Source: JACDCA01 sp963810305 (GTDB lineage: Bacteria > Acidobacteriota > Vicinamibacteria > Vicinamibacterales > 2-12-FULL-66-21). Taken from it: a stretch of 64,000 nucleotides of DNA. The stretch is from assembly GCA_963810305.1 (NCBI GenBank), contig CAWEMY010000010.1, positions 1 to 64,000 on the forward strand, in the 5' to 3' direction. The notes below the pieces were generated by a model, which was not told the origin of the DNA, made no database searches, and saw nothing but the letters and a program-made list of their open reading frames with translations. This document shows, in pieces, positions 26,504-34,865 of the stretch. Position numbers and translations under genes: made by a program. Position 1 is the first letter of the stretch, and every line of letters begins with the position of its first letter.

Positions 26504-26585
26504 TGGCACGAAGAACACGAAGCCACGAAGCCACGAAGCCAAATTTTGTTTTTCGTGCCTTCGTGTCTTCGTGCCTTCGTGCCAG
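26504..26585. repeat. CACGAAG inverted repeat element, copy 2
   Basis: Left arm GGCACGAAGAACACGAAG then two CCACGAAG units; right arm CGTGCCTTCGTGTCTTCGTG and further CTTCGTG units to 26585; AT-rich loop (AAATTTTG). A long imperfect hairpin inside the box operon, between boxC and boxB. Confidence 0.9.
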
Positions 26586-26618
26586 CAGCCGTGGCCTCGT
26601 GACAACGAGGACGATCGA

Positions 26619-28037
26619 ATGATCTCTGCTGAAAAAATCCCGAACAACGTCGGTCTCTCGAGCAACAAGCGTCTGCAGCGCGCGCTCGAGCACTGGCAGC
26701 CGCAATACATCCAGTGGTGGAAGGACATGGGTCCCCAGGGATTCCAGGACTATCACCAGGTGTACGTCCGCACCGCGGTAAGCGTCGATCCGTCCGGTTG
26801 GGCGCACTTCGAGTACGTCAAGTTGCCTGAGTACCGGTGGGGGATCTTCCTTGCCGATCCGGTGCACGACCGGCGCATCGGATTCGGAGATTTCTTCGGT
26901 CAGCCGGTCTGGCACGAAGTCCCCGGCGAATTCCGCAATCAGCTGCGCCGCCTGATCGTGACGCAGGGAGACACCGAGCCGGCGAGCGTCGAACAGCAAC
27001 GGTGGCTCGGTCAACGCTGCCCGAGCATGTATGACTTGCGGAATCTCTTCCAGGTCAACGTCGAAGAGGGCCGGCACCTGTGGGCGATGGTCTACCTGCT
27101 CCACTCGTACTTCGGACGCGACGGCCGTGACGAGGCCGAAGAGCTGCTCGCGCGTCAGAGCGGCAATCGCGACAAGCCGCGGATCCTCGACGCGTTCAAC
27201 GAGCCGATCGAGAACTGGCTCGATTTCTTCATGTTCACGATGTTCACCGATCGCGACGGGAAGTCTCAGCTGCTGTCCTTGTCCGAAAGCTCGCTCGATC
27301 CGCTGTCACGAACCACGCGGTTCATGCTGACCGAGGAAGCGCATCACATGTTCGTCGGGGAGACCGGCATCGCGCGGATCATCGAGCGCACCTGTCAGCT
27401 CATGAAAGGGACCGGTTTCTCCGAAGACGTGCGGCGCCTCGGCGGCATCGACCTGGCGACGATCCAGAAATTCATCAATCTCTGGTTCAGCCTGTCGCTC
27501 GACCTCCACGGCAACGAGATTTCGACCAATGCGGCGACTTACTTCGCGAACGGACTGAAAGGGCGTGCCCAGGAGGAGAAGTGGGACGACCACTCCGTCA
27601 CCGAGAAGTTCTATGAGCTCGAGGTGCCGGCCGAGGGGCGGTTGCAGCGCAAGGCTATCCCGATGCGGACGGCAATGAACGAGGTACTGCGCGACTGGTA
27701 CGTCGGCGACTGCGAGGCGGGCGTCGTCCGCTGGAACAAGATCTTCGAGCGCCACGGGATGTCGGACCGCCTGCGCCTGCCCGACCGCAAATTCAACCGT
27801 GGCATCGGCATGTTCTCGTCACTCCACTACGATCCCAATGGAGCGCCGCTGTCGGAATCGGAATGGGCGCGCCGCAAGGGCGAATGGCTCCCGTCGCCGG
27901 CGGACCGCGAATACCTGCTCAGCATCATGGCCACGCCGGTGTACGAGCCAGGCAAGTTTGCCAATTACATCGCACCCCCCGCGCGCGGGGTGAACCGGAT
28001 GCCGATCAACTTCGAATACGTTCGCACCGAAGCGTAA
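26619..28037 (+). CDS. boxB: benzoyl-CoA 2,3-epoxidase, diiron subunit
   Basis: 472 residues. BoxB epoxidises benzoyl-CoA with O2, using electrons from the reductase BoxA. Candidate diiron ligands are E120, E150 and H153 (NVEEGRHLW), D211, and E240 and H243 (LTEEAHHMFVGE); the numbering agrees with what I recall for Azoarcus evansii BoxB. DYHQVYVRTAVSVDPSGWAH and the C-terminal NRMPINFEYVR also fit. The ATG at 26619 has CGAGG upstream; the in-frame extension from 26571 lies in the repeat. No boxA gene is in this window. Confidence 0.95.
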   Translation: MISAEKIPNNVGLSSNKRLQRALEHWQPQYIQWWKDMGPQGFQDYHQVYVRTAVSVDPSGWAHFEYVKLPEYRWGIFLADPVHDRRIGFGDFFGQPVWHEVPGEFRNQLRRLIVTQGDTEPASVEQQRWLGQRCPSMYDLRNLFQVNVEEGRHLWAMVYLLHSYFGRDGRDEAEELLARQSGNRDKPRILDAFNEPIENWLDFFMFTMFTDRDGKSQLLSLSESSLDPLSRTTRFMLTEEAHHMFVGETGIARIIERTCQLMKGTGFSEDVRRLGGIDLATIQKFINLWFSLSLDLHGNEISTNAATYFANGLKGRAQEEKWDDHSVTEKFYELEVPAEGRLQRKAIPMRTAMNEVLRDWYVGDCEAGVVRWNKIFERHGMSDRLRLPDRKFNRGIGMFSSLHYDPNGAPLSESEWARRKGEWLPSPADREYLLSIMATPVYEPGKFANYIAPPARGVNRMPINFEYVRTEA

Positions 28038-28040
28038 GTA

Positions 28041-28838
28041 GTGGTGAAGATCAACGTCAGCATCGCCGATGGGGTCACCACGATCGAACTGAGTGATCCC
28101 CCAGCCAACACCTACTCGTACGAAATGATGCTGGAGATCGATGCCGCCGTCCTCGCGGCGCGGATGGATCCCACCGTCCATGTCATCGTGATTCGCGGCG
28201 CCGGCGACAAGTTCTTCTGCGCGGGTGCGAACATCGGCATGCTCAAGGACGCCGATCCCGAGTTCAAGTACTACTTCTGCCTGCACGCCAACGAGACGCT
28301 CAACCGGCTGGAGCAGACGCCGAAACTGGTGATCGCGGCGCTCAACGGTCATACCGTCGGAGGCGGCCTCGAAGTGGCGATGGCGGCGGACATCCGCATC
28401 GCCCGACAAGGTTCGGCGAGAATCGGATTGCCCGAGGTCGCGCTCGGCGTGCTACCCGGCACCGGTGGAACCCAGCGCCTGGCGCGGCTGGTGGGCAAGG
28501 CACGGGCGATCGAGTTGATGGCCACCGGTCGTCTCATGACTTTCGACGAAGCGCACGCACTTGGCATCGTGACCGAGGTCTGGGGAGACGAGCAGCTGAA
28601 GGACCGCACGTTCGCGGCCGCGGTGCAGGAATACGCGAAGCAGTTCACTCCGCCGAACAAGGCGAGCAAAGCCGTCGGTCGAATGAAGCGCGCCGTGCAG
28701 TCGGGCGCCGAGGCCGGCTTCCTCGAGGGGCTGGCGATCGAGCGCGAGCTGCAGCAGCTGCTGTTCGAGGGAGAGGATGCGAAAGAAGGCATTGCGGCGA
28801 ATCTCGAGAAGCGGAAAGCGAAGTTCACTGGACGCTGA
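28041..28838 (+). CDS. enoyl-CoA hydratase/isomerase (crotonase family)
   Basis: 265 residues, starting at a GTG 3 bases after the boxB stop, so tightly coupled. Crotonase signatures: oxyanion-hole KFFCAGANIGMLKDA and LNGHTVGGGLEVAMAADIRI, and ALGVLPGTGGTQRLARLVG with a conserved catalytic-region glutamate just before (L-P-E-V). It may hydrate 3,4-dehydroadipyl-CoA or isomerise the double bond in the lower box pathway; that role is inferred from position. A second paralogue is at 33460. Confidence 0.88.
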   Translation: MVKINVSIADGVTTIELSDPPANTYSYEMMLEIDAAVLAARMDPTVHVIVIRGAGDKFFCAGANIGMLKDADPEFKYYFCLHANETLNRLEQTPKLVIAALNGHTVGGGLEVAMAADIRIARQGSARIGLPEVALGVLPGTGGTQRLARLVGKARAIELMATGRLMTFDEAHALGIVTEVWGDEQLKDRTFAAAVQEYAKQFTPPNKASKAVGRMKRAVQSGAEAGFLEGLAIERELQQLLFEGEDAKEGIAANLEKRKAKFTGR

Positions 28839-28851
28839 ACGGGTTGCCTTC

Positions 28852-28940
28852 GGCACTGCACGAAGACACGAAAACGCGAAGCCACGAAACAATAAATATT
28901 AGGGAGCTTCGTGTCTTCGAGGCTTCGTGGTCTTCGTGTC
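28852..28940. repeat. CACGAAG inverted repeat element, copy 3
   Basis: Left arm (28852-28890) has GCACGAAGACACGAAAACGC and then GAAGCCACGAAAC; right arm (28905-28940) has GCTTCGTGTCTTCGAGGC and then TTCGTGGTCTTCGTGTC; the loop is AT-rich. It lies between the enoyl-CoA hydratase and aldehyde dehydrogenase genes. Confidence 0.9.
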
Positions 28941-28959
28941 AACCCGTCGAGGCGTGTAC

Positions 28960-30421
28960 ATGACTGTGACTGCCGTTGAACAGAAACACCTCTTCATCAA
29001 CAACGAATGGCGTCCTTCGTCTGCGGGAAAGACGATGGACGTCATCAACCCGGCGACCGAGGAGGTTTGTGCGACCGTTGCCTCGGCGGATGCCGACGAT
29101 TTGAACGCCGCCGTCGAAGCTGCGCGGGCGGCGCTGAACGGGCCGTGGGGGCAGATGTCGGCGCGAGAGCGCGGCCGGCTGGTGCGGAAACTCGGCGAAC
29201 GGCTGATGGAGCGTGCCGATGAAGTGTCTCGGCTCGAGACGCTCCACAACGGAAAGCCGATCAGCGAGTCAAGACACATCGAGATCCCGGCGGCGGCCGA
29301 ATGCTTCGAGTACTACGGCGGCTGGGCCGACAAGGTGATGGGCGAGACGATTCCGGTCAAAGGGAACTACCTCACCTACACACTCCGCGAGCCGCTCGGC
29401 GTCTGCGCCGCGATCGTTCCCTGGAATTTCCCGCTGCTCATCGCCGTGTGGAAGATTGCGCCGGCCCTCGCCTGCGGCAACACGATGATCGTGAAACCGG
29501 CGAGCCAGACGCCACTCACCGCACTCGCACTCGGGGAGATCGCGGTGGAGGTCGGGCTGCCACCTGGTGTGCTGAACGTGCTCACCGGTCCTGGCGCGAA
29601 GCTCGGTCAGGCAATCGTCGAACACCCCGGCATCGACAAGATTGCGTTCACCGGGGATACGAGCTACCGGCAAGTCGATCATGAAAAGCGCCGCCGACAC
29701 GGTCAAGAAGATCACTCTGGAGCTCGGGGGGAAGTCGCCGAATATCGTGCTCGCGGACGCTGACATGGAAGCCGCGATTCGCGGCGCAACGATCGGGATC
29801 TTCTACGGCAAGGGGGAGGTCTGCGCAGCCGGGTCACGGCTCCTGGTGGACAAGTCGATCAAGAACGAATTCATCGACAAACTTGCGGCGCGTACTAAGA
29901 AGATGGTCGCCGGCGATCCGATGGACCCGAAGACGCGCTTTGGGGCGCTCTCATCGAAGAAACAGCTCGACACCGTCACGCGCTACGTTGACTCGGCCAA
30001 GAAGGAAGGGGCGACCCTCGTCGCCGGCGGCGAACGGACCGACATCGGGACCGGAAAAGGCTTCTTCTTCCAGCCGACGGTTTTCGCGGACGTCAAGCCG
30101 GAGATGACGATTTCGCGCGAAGAGATCTTCGGGCCGGTGCTGGCCGCCATCGAATTTGCCGACCTGGACGAGGCCATCGCACGTGCGAACGACACGCCTT
30201 ATGGCCTGGCCGCCGGCGTGTGGACACGGGACATCAAGAAAGCCCATTACGTCGCCCGAAAGCTCCAGGCCGGCACCGTCTGGATCAACACGTACAACAT
30301 CTACGACGCCGCCGCTCCGTTCGGCGGATACAAGCAGAGTGGCTTCGGGCGCGAGATGAGTGCCCATGCGCTCGACCACTACACGCAGGTCAAGAGTGTC
30401 TGGGTGGATCTGAATATGTGA
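28960..30421 (+). CDS. aldehyde dehydrogenase, one frameshift
   Basis: About 487 residues when the frames are joined near 29663. Motifs: PWNFPLLIAVWKIAPALACG, then in the second frame LELGGKSPNIV (catalytic glutamate), GEVCAAGSRLLV (nucleophile cysteine), EEIFGPVLAAIEF, and PFGGYKQSGFGREM. The broken stretch is the normally conserved F-T-G-S-T-x-x-G-K. In the box pathway a semialdehyde dehydrogenase (BoxD) makes 3,4-dehydroadipyl-CoA; this protein resembles the NAD-dependent betaine/aminomuconate-type group more than BoxD, so it could be a functional stand-in or act on 2-aminomuconate semialdehyde. Start ATG 28960. Confidence 0.88.
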
Positions 30422-30423
30422 CG

Positions 30424-30555
30424 AATGACGGGTGCAGAAGCGGTGCGGAAGGGTGCGATGGGGTGCGCTAGGGTGAGGCGGATGGCGCTGCACGTCCCCA
30501 CCCCTCGCACTCCTGGCACTCGCTCGCACTCCCCGCACACGTCGCACTCTCCCGC
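30424..30555. repeat. GGTGCG-rich and CGCACTCC-rich opposed arms
   Basis: Left part: repeated GGGTGCG/GGTGCGG words spaced 7-10 bp. Right part: CGCACTC and CCCGCAC words of the opposite sense. It fills the 136 bp between the aldehyde dehydrogenase and amidohydrolase genes. Less regular than the other tracts. Confidence 0.7.
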
Positions 30556-30557
30556 TC

Positions 30558-31403
30558 ATGTTTTCTATAATCGACGCCCACATCCACATCCAGCCTTTCC
30601 ACATGCTGAAGCCGGACGTGCAGCGCACGTTCTGGCACCGCAAGGACAACCGCGCCGAGCTCGAGGCATTCGCCGCGGATTCGGCGAAGCTGCTGCGGCA
30701 GATGGACGCCGATCGCATCGAGCGCGTCGGCCTGATCAACTACGTCAGCCCCGACGTGATGGGATTCACCGCCGACGTCAACGAGTGGATGGTGCGTTAC
30801 GCGGCGGCCGACCCCGAGCGGCTGCTCGCATTCGGCTCGGTCCATCCGGCATTCGTCACCGACCCAGGCGGGGAAACAGACCGGCTGATAGAACTGGGTG
30901 TGCGCGCGCTCAAAATTCACCCGCCGCACCAGTTGTTCCGGGCGAATGCCTATCTCGACGAACTGCCGTCGCTGGCGGAGGTCTACCGTCGTGCTGAAGC
31001 GGCGCGGATCCCGGTCACGATCCACACCGGGACGTCGGTGTTTCCGGGTGCCCGCAGCCGTCTTGGCGATCCGATGGACGTCGACGATGTGGCGGTCGAT
31101 TTTCCGGCGCTGCGGATCCTGCTCGCTCACGGCGGGCGTCCATTGTGGATGGCGGCGGCGTTTTTCGTCGTGCGGCGCCACCCGAATGTGTTCCTCGAAG
31201 TATCGGGGATCCCGCCGACGAAGCTGCTCGACTACTTTCCGCGCCTCGAGGAGATCGCACACAAGACCGTCTGGGGGACCGACTGGCCGAGCCCGGGGGT
31301 GAAGTCGATGCGGCAGAACGTCGACCAGTTTCTCGCCCTTCCGCTCACCGACGAGGCGAAGAAGGCGATCCTCTACGACAACGCGCTTCAAATCTTCCTT
31401 TGA
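30558..31403 (+). CDS. amidohydrolase 2 family protein
   Basis: 281 residues. The N-terminus FSIIDAHIHIQ gives the H-x-H metal site; PVTIHTGTSVFPG and ILLAHGGRPLWM carry further histidines, and VWGTDWPSPGV the metal aspartate. This is the PF04909 group that includes ACMSD and gamma-resorcylate decarboxylase. With an aldehyde dehydrogenase before and a kynureninase-like gene 12 bp after, an aminocarboxymuconate-type decarboxylase is a possible role, but the substrate cannot be read from sequence. Confidence 0.82.
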   Translation: MFSIIDAHIHIQPFHMLKPDVQRTFWHRKDNRAELEAFAADSAKLLRQMDADRIERVGLINYVSPDVMGFTADVNEWMVRYAAADPERLLAFGSVHPAFVTDPGGETDRLIELGVRALKIHPPHQLFRANAYLDELPSLAEVYRRAEAARIPVTIHTGTSVFPGARSRLGDPMDVDDVAVDFPALRILLAHGGRPLWMAAAFFVVRRHPNVFLEVSGIPPTKLLDYFPRLEEIAHKTVWGTDWPSPGVKSMRQNVDQFLALPLTDEAKKAILYDNALQIFL

Positions 31404-31415
31404 TACAGTTCCGTA

Positions 31416-32576
31416 ATGCTCGACGATCCACTGCTCGCCTGGCGCAAGGAGTTCCCGATCCTCGACACCTGCACCTACCTGGTGACGCATTCGCTCGGAG
31501 CGATGCCGCGGCGGGCGTCCACCTATCTGCAGCAGTTCGCGGACGAGTGGTCGACGCGCGGCGTGCGGGCGTGGTACGAAGGCTGGTGGGAGATCGGAAG
31601 AACGACCGGAGATCTGCTCGCGCCGGTGCTGGGAGTGTCGAGGGGCACGATCTCGATGCACCAGAACGTCACCGTCGCCCTCGGGGTGATCGGGTCGTGT
31701 CACCGGTTCGACGGGGCGCGGAACCGCATCGTGATGACCGATCTCGAATTCCCGTCGAACATGTATCTGTTCGAGGGCTTTCGCAAGTACGGCGCGGAGA
31801 TCGTGTACGTGCCCTCACCCGATGCCATGCGGACCGACCTGCAGCGATTGCTTGACGCGATCGACGAGCGTACGGCCCTGGTTCCCCTCTCGTTCGTGTT
31901 GTTCAAGAGCGCCTACATACAGAACGCGGCGGCGGTCATCGAGAAAGCGCACCGGGTCGGCGCCCGCGTGATCCTGGATGTCTACCAGGCCGCCGGAGCG
32001 GTCCCGCTGGAGATCGAGCGGCTCGGCGCCGATTTCGCCGTGGGCGGATCGGTGAAATGGCTGTGTGGCGGGCCGGGTGCCGGATACCTCTACGTTCGGC
32101 CTGACCTGGCGAACGAACTCGAGCCGGGCATCGTCGGCTGGGCCGCCCATGCGCACCCGTTCGAGTTCGCCGCCGGGGCGATCGAGTATGCGCCGTCGCC
32201 CGAGCGCTTCCAGAGCGGTACGCCGAACGTGCCTTCGCTGTACTCGGCGCGCGCCGGGTACGAGATCGTCGCGGAGATTGGCGTTCGGTCGATTCGCGAA
32301 AAATCTCTCCGCTTGACCCGGCGTCTGATGGATCTGGCCAGGGACGCCGGCTTTCGGGTGAACACTCCAGACGTCGACGCCGAGCGGGGCGGGTCAGTCA
32401 TCGTCGACGTCCCGAACGGCCATGCGGTCGCGGAGGAACTGATCCGACGCGAGGTCATTGTCGATTACCGCCCCGGCGCCGGCATCCGCATGGCCCCGCA
32501 CTTCTACAACACGCTCGAAGAAGTCGACCATGCGATGGCGGTACTCGCCGAGGTAGCGGTTACGGCCGCACACTGA
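31416..32576 (+). CDS. kynureninase-like PLP enzyme (aminotransferase class V fold)
   Basis: 386 residues. PLP lysine K214 in GGSVKWLCGGPGAGYLYV, PLP aspartate D188 in VILDVYQAAG, and FQSGTPNVPSLYSARAGYEI, which resembles kynureninase. The N-terminal YLVTHSLGAMPRRA also fits KynU (N-S-L-G region), although asparagine is replaced. Kynureninase cleaves kynurenine or 3-hydroxykynurenine to (hydroxy)anthranilate and alanine. A cysteine desulfurase is unlikely, because the C-terminal active cysteine loop is absent. It follows the amidohydrolase by 12 bp. Confidence 0.8.
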   Translation: MLDDPLLAWRKEFPILDTCTYLVTHSLGAMPRRASTYLQQFADEWSTRGVRAWYEGWWEIGRTTGDLLAPVLGVSRGTISMHQNVTVALGVIGSCHRFDGARNRIVMTDLEFPSNMYLFEGFRKYGAEIVYVPSPDAMRTDLQRLLDAIDERTALVPLSFVLFKSAYIQNAAAVIEKAHRVGARVILDVYQAAGAVPLEIERLGADFAVGGSVKWLCGGPGAGYLYVRPDLANELEPGIVGWAAHAHPFEFAAGAIEYAPSPERFQSGTPNVPSLYSARAGYEIVAEIGVRSIREKSLRLTRRLMDLARDAGFRVNTPDVDAERGGSVIVDVPNGHAVAEELIRREVIVDYRPGAGIRMAPHFYNTLEEVDHAMAVLAEVAVTAAH

Positions 32577-32620
32577 CCGTGAAGCCTTCGCTTACACGAC
32601 GACACGACGGCACTCATTGA

Positions 32621-33470
32621 ATGAATATTCGACGGATCGCGGTACTCGGCGCGGGCACGATGGGGCACGGGATTGCGCACGCCGCGATCGCGGCTGGATA
32701 TGAAACCAGCCTCTATGATGTCGCGGCGCCGGCGCTCGACAAGGGGCAGGCGGCGATCGAGGCGGTGATCAACAAGGGTGTCGAGCTGGGCAAGGTCGCC
32801 GCCGGTGATGCCGCGGCAATGCGCGCCCGGCTATCGACGACCACCGACCTCGCGGTCCGCTCTGGACGGAGCAGACTTCGTCATCGAAGCAGCGCCGGAA
32901 CGCATTGACCTCAAACTTTCGCTGATGGCCGACATCGAGCGGCTGGCGCCCCGGCACGCGGTAATTGCTACGAACACCTCGGCGTTGAGCATTACCGAGC
33001 TGGCCGGATCCCTCGCTCGGCCATCGCGCGTGGGCGGCATGCATTTCTTCAATCCCGTCCACAAGATGAAGTTGATCGAGATCATCCAGCCCCTCGAGAG
33101 TGCGCCTGACACGCTGCAGTCCATCGAGGAGGTCGCTCGCGCGATGGGCAAGGAGACGGTGCTGGTGCGCGAATCACCGGGTTTCATTACGACCCGGGTG
33201 AACGCGAGCCTTGGCAACGAGGCGTTCTACATGCTGATGGAAGGCGTTGCCTCCGCGCGCGACATCGACAAAGCGCTGAAGCTGGGCCTCAATCATCCGA
33301 TGGGGCCGTTCGAGCTCGTCGACCTGGTCGGACTCGACACTCGACTCAGCATCCTCGAGTACCTGCACCGGACCATGGGGGAGAAATACCGCCCCTGTCC
33401 CTTGCTGGCCCAATACGTCAAGGCCGGGCGGCTCGGGCGCAAGGTCGGCAAAGGCGTGTATGAGTACTGA
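32621..33470 (+). CDS. 3-hydroxyacyl-CoA dehydrogenase, one frameshift
   Basis: 282 residues after one indel near 32870. NAD motif AVLGAGTMGHGIAHAAIAAG; second frame DFVIEAAPERIDLKLSL, NTSALSITELAGSLA (catalytic serine) and MHFFNPVHKMKLIEIIQPL, then NHPMGPFELVDLVGLD and the end V-Y-E-Y. Same length and layout as the paralogue at 3932. In this operon it would oxidise 3-hydroxyadipyl-CoA (PaaH-like role), by inference from context. Its end overlaps the next start by 11 bases. Confidence 0.9.
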
Positions 33471-34245
33471 CGCCTATTCAAACATTCGCATCGATCTGGC
33501 CGAATCGATCGCGACGCTGACGATCGACCGGCCGGCGGTGAAGAACGCGCTGAACCTGGAGACCGTCCAGGAGTGCCATCGCGCGCTCGACGAGCTGGCC
33601 CAGTCCGCGGACGCCGGAGTTCTGATCATCACCGGCGCCGGGGAATCGTCGTTCGTCTCCGGCGCCGACATCAATGACATTCGCGCCCGCACACGCGAAG
33701 ATGGTCTCGCGGCGATCAACTCGTCGCTGTTCGCGAAAATCGAGCGATTCCCGAGACCCGTGATCGCGGCGATCAATGGATATGCCCTTGGCGGCGGGTG
33801 CGAGCTGGCGCTCGCGTGCGACATCCGCGTCGCCTCCGACACGGCGAAGTTCGGCCAGCCGGAACTCGGCCTCGGCATCATTCCTGGTGCCGGCGCGACG
33901 CAGCGGCTGCCGCGGATCGTCGGGCTCGGCTGGGCGAAGCACCTGATTCTCAGCGGCGACATCATCGACGCGAAGCAGGCGCTCGAGATCGGTCTGGTCA
34001 CCGCGATCATGCCGGCCTCCCAACTGCAGGTCCGCGCCCGCGAACTGGCCAGGAAGATCCTGCGCCAGGGTCCGCTCGCGGCCAGGCTTGCGAAGCTGGC
34101 GCTGAACGCGTCCGCGCGCGTCGACCTCGATTCGGGGTTGCTGATCGAGACGCTGGCGCAGTCGATCTGCTATAGCTCGGAGGACAAGCAGGAAGGTGCG
34201 TCCGCGTTCCTGGAGAAGCGAAAGCCGAAATTCACAGGGCGCTGA
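33460..34245 (+). CDS. enoyl-CoA hydratase
   Basis: 261 residues. Crotonase signatures: SFVSGADINDIRA (first oxyanion residue), INGYALGGGCELALACDIRV (second), and LGLGIIPGAGATQRLPRIVG with a preceding Q-P-E-L glutamate. The C-terminal EGASAFLEKRKPKFTGR is typical of hydratases and nearly matches that of the paralogue at 28041. The start codon lies inside the last codons of the 3-hydroxyacyl-CoA dehydrogenase gene, so the two are coupled. Together they give hydration and oxidation of an enoyl-CoA from aromatic ring cleavage. Confidence 0.92.
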   Translation: MSTDAYSNIRIDLAESIATLTIDRPAVKNALNLETVQECHRALDELAQSADAGVLIITGAGESSFVSGADINDIRARTREDGLAAINSSLFAKIERFPRPVIAAINGYALGGGCELALACDIRVASDTAKFGQPELGLGIIPGAGATQRLPRIVGLGWAKHLILSGDIIDAKQALEIGLVTAIMPASQLQVRARELARKILRQGPLAARLAKLALNASARVDLDSGLLIETLAQSICYSSEDKQEGASAFLEKRKPKFTGR

Positions 34246-34298
34246 ATGGCTGCCTCGGCTGCCTCGGCGGCGATGGCCGTGATTCTCATTCGACGGTT

Positions 34299-34304
34299 TA
34301 GAAT
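34299..34304 (+). promoter_or_regulatory. -10 box, probably leaderless
   Basis: TAGAAT ends 7 nt before the ATG at 34312. No good -35. Same spacing as several other starts in the window. Confidence 0.4.
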
Positions 34305-34311
34305 TGAGCCA

Positions 34312-34737
34312 ATGGTCTTGGCCCGTTCCTGCCGAGCTATCGTGGCTTTTGTGATGGTTGCCGCGAGTCTCGTGACGGCATGCCGGGAGAGTCCTACCGC
34401 TCCGTCCGACGTTCAGCTCGGTGAGCCGTTCGAACTGCGCATCGGGGAGTCAGCCGTGCTCCCTGGCGATTTGAAGGTGACGTTCAGTCGCGTGGTGTTC
34501 GACTCGCGGTGTCCGATCGATGCAATCTGCGTAGCTGCTGGCGAAGCTCGGCTTGCTCTGAGACTCTCCGTCGGGTCCGATCCGCCTGTTGAGCGCGACG
34601 TCCGCGTCGATTCTACTGATCCTGAGGTACCGTTCTCGAGCTACACCATCAAAGCGCTGCGGTTGATGCCGTATCCACGTTCAGATCGCGCTCCACGTCC
34701 GGAAGAGTTTGTCGCGACCTTCAGCGTTACCCGCTGA
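34312..34737 (+). CDS. small lipoprotein of unknown function
   Basis: 141 residues from the ATG at 34312 (upstream in-frame sequence from 34246 is alanine-rich and lacks a ribosome site). Signal FVMVAASLVTAC gives a lipobox with the lipidated cysteine at 24. The mature part has GEPFELRIGESAVLPGDLK and DSRCPIDAICVAAGEA, with a cysteine pair that could form a disulfide. Small lipoproteins with this CPxxxxC-x-x-A-G pattern occur in soil bacteria, to my recollection, but no function is known to me. Confidence 0.65.
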   Translation: MVLARSCRAIVAFVMVAASLVTACRESPTAPSDVQLGEPFELRIGESAVLPGDLKVTFSRVVFDSRCPIDAICVAAGEARLALRLSVGSDPPVERDVRVDSTDPEVPFSSYTIKALRLMPYPRSDRAPRPEEFVATFSVTR

Positions 34738-34865
34738 GATTGCCGCGGCTCTTCGCAGAACCCATCCCTACTAAATCCTAAACTCGACGATTCCAATCAG
34801 CTGAATTCGGTCCGATCGTTGCAGATTTGTTGGCGACGCTTTTACTCGCAATGAAGGAGGAACGA

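Noticed and set aside
30558..30575. TATAAT at 30567-30572 as a leaderless promoter
   Set aside because: It lies downstream of the ATG, inside the codons for the N-terminal metal motif that the enzyme needs.
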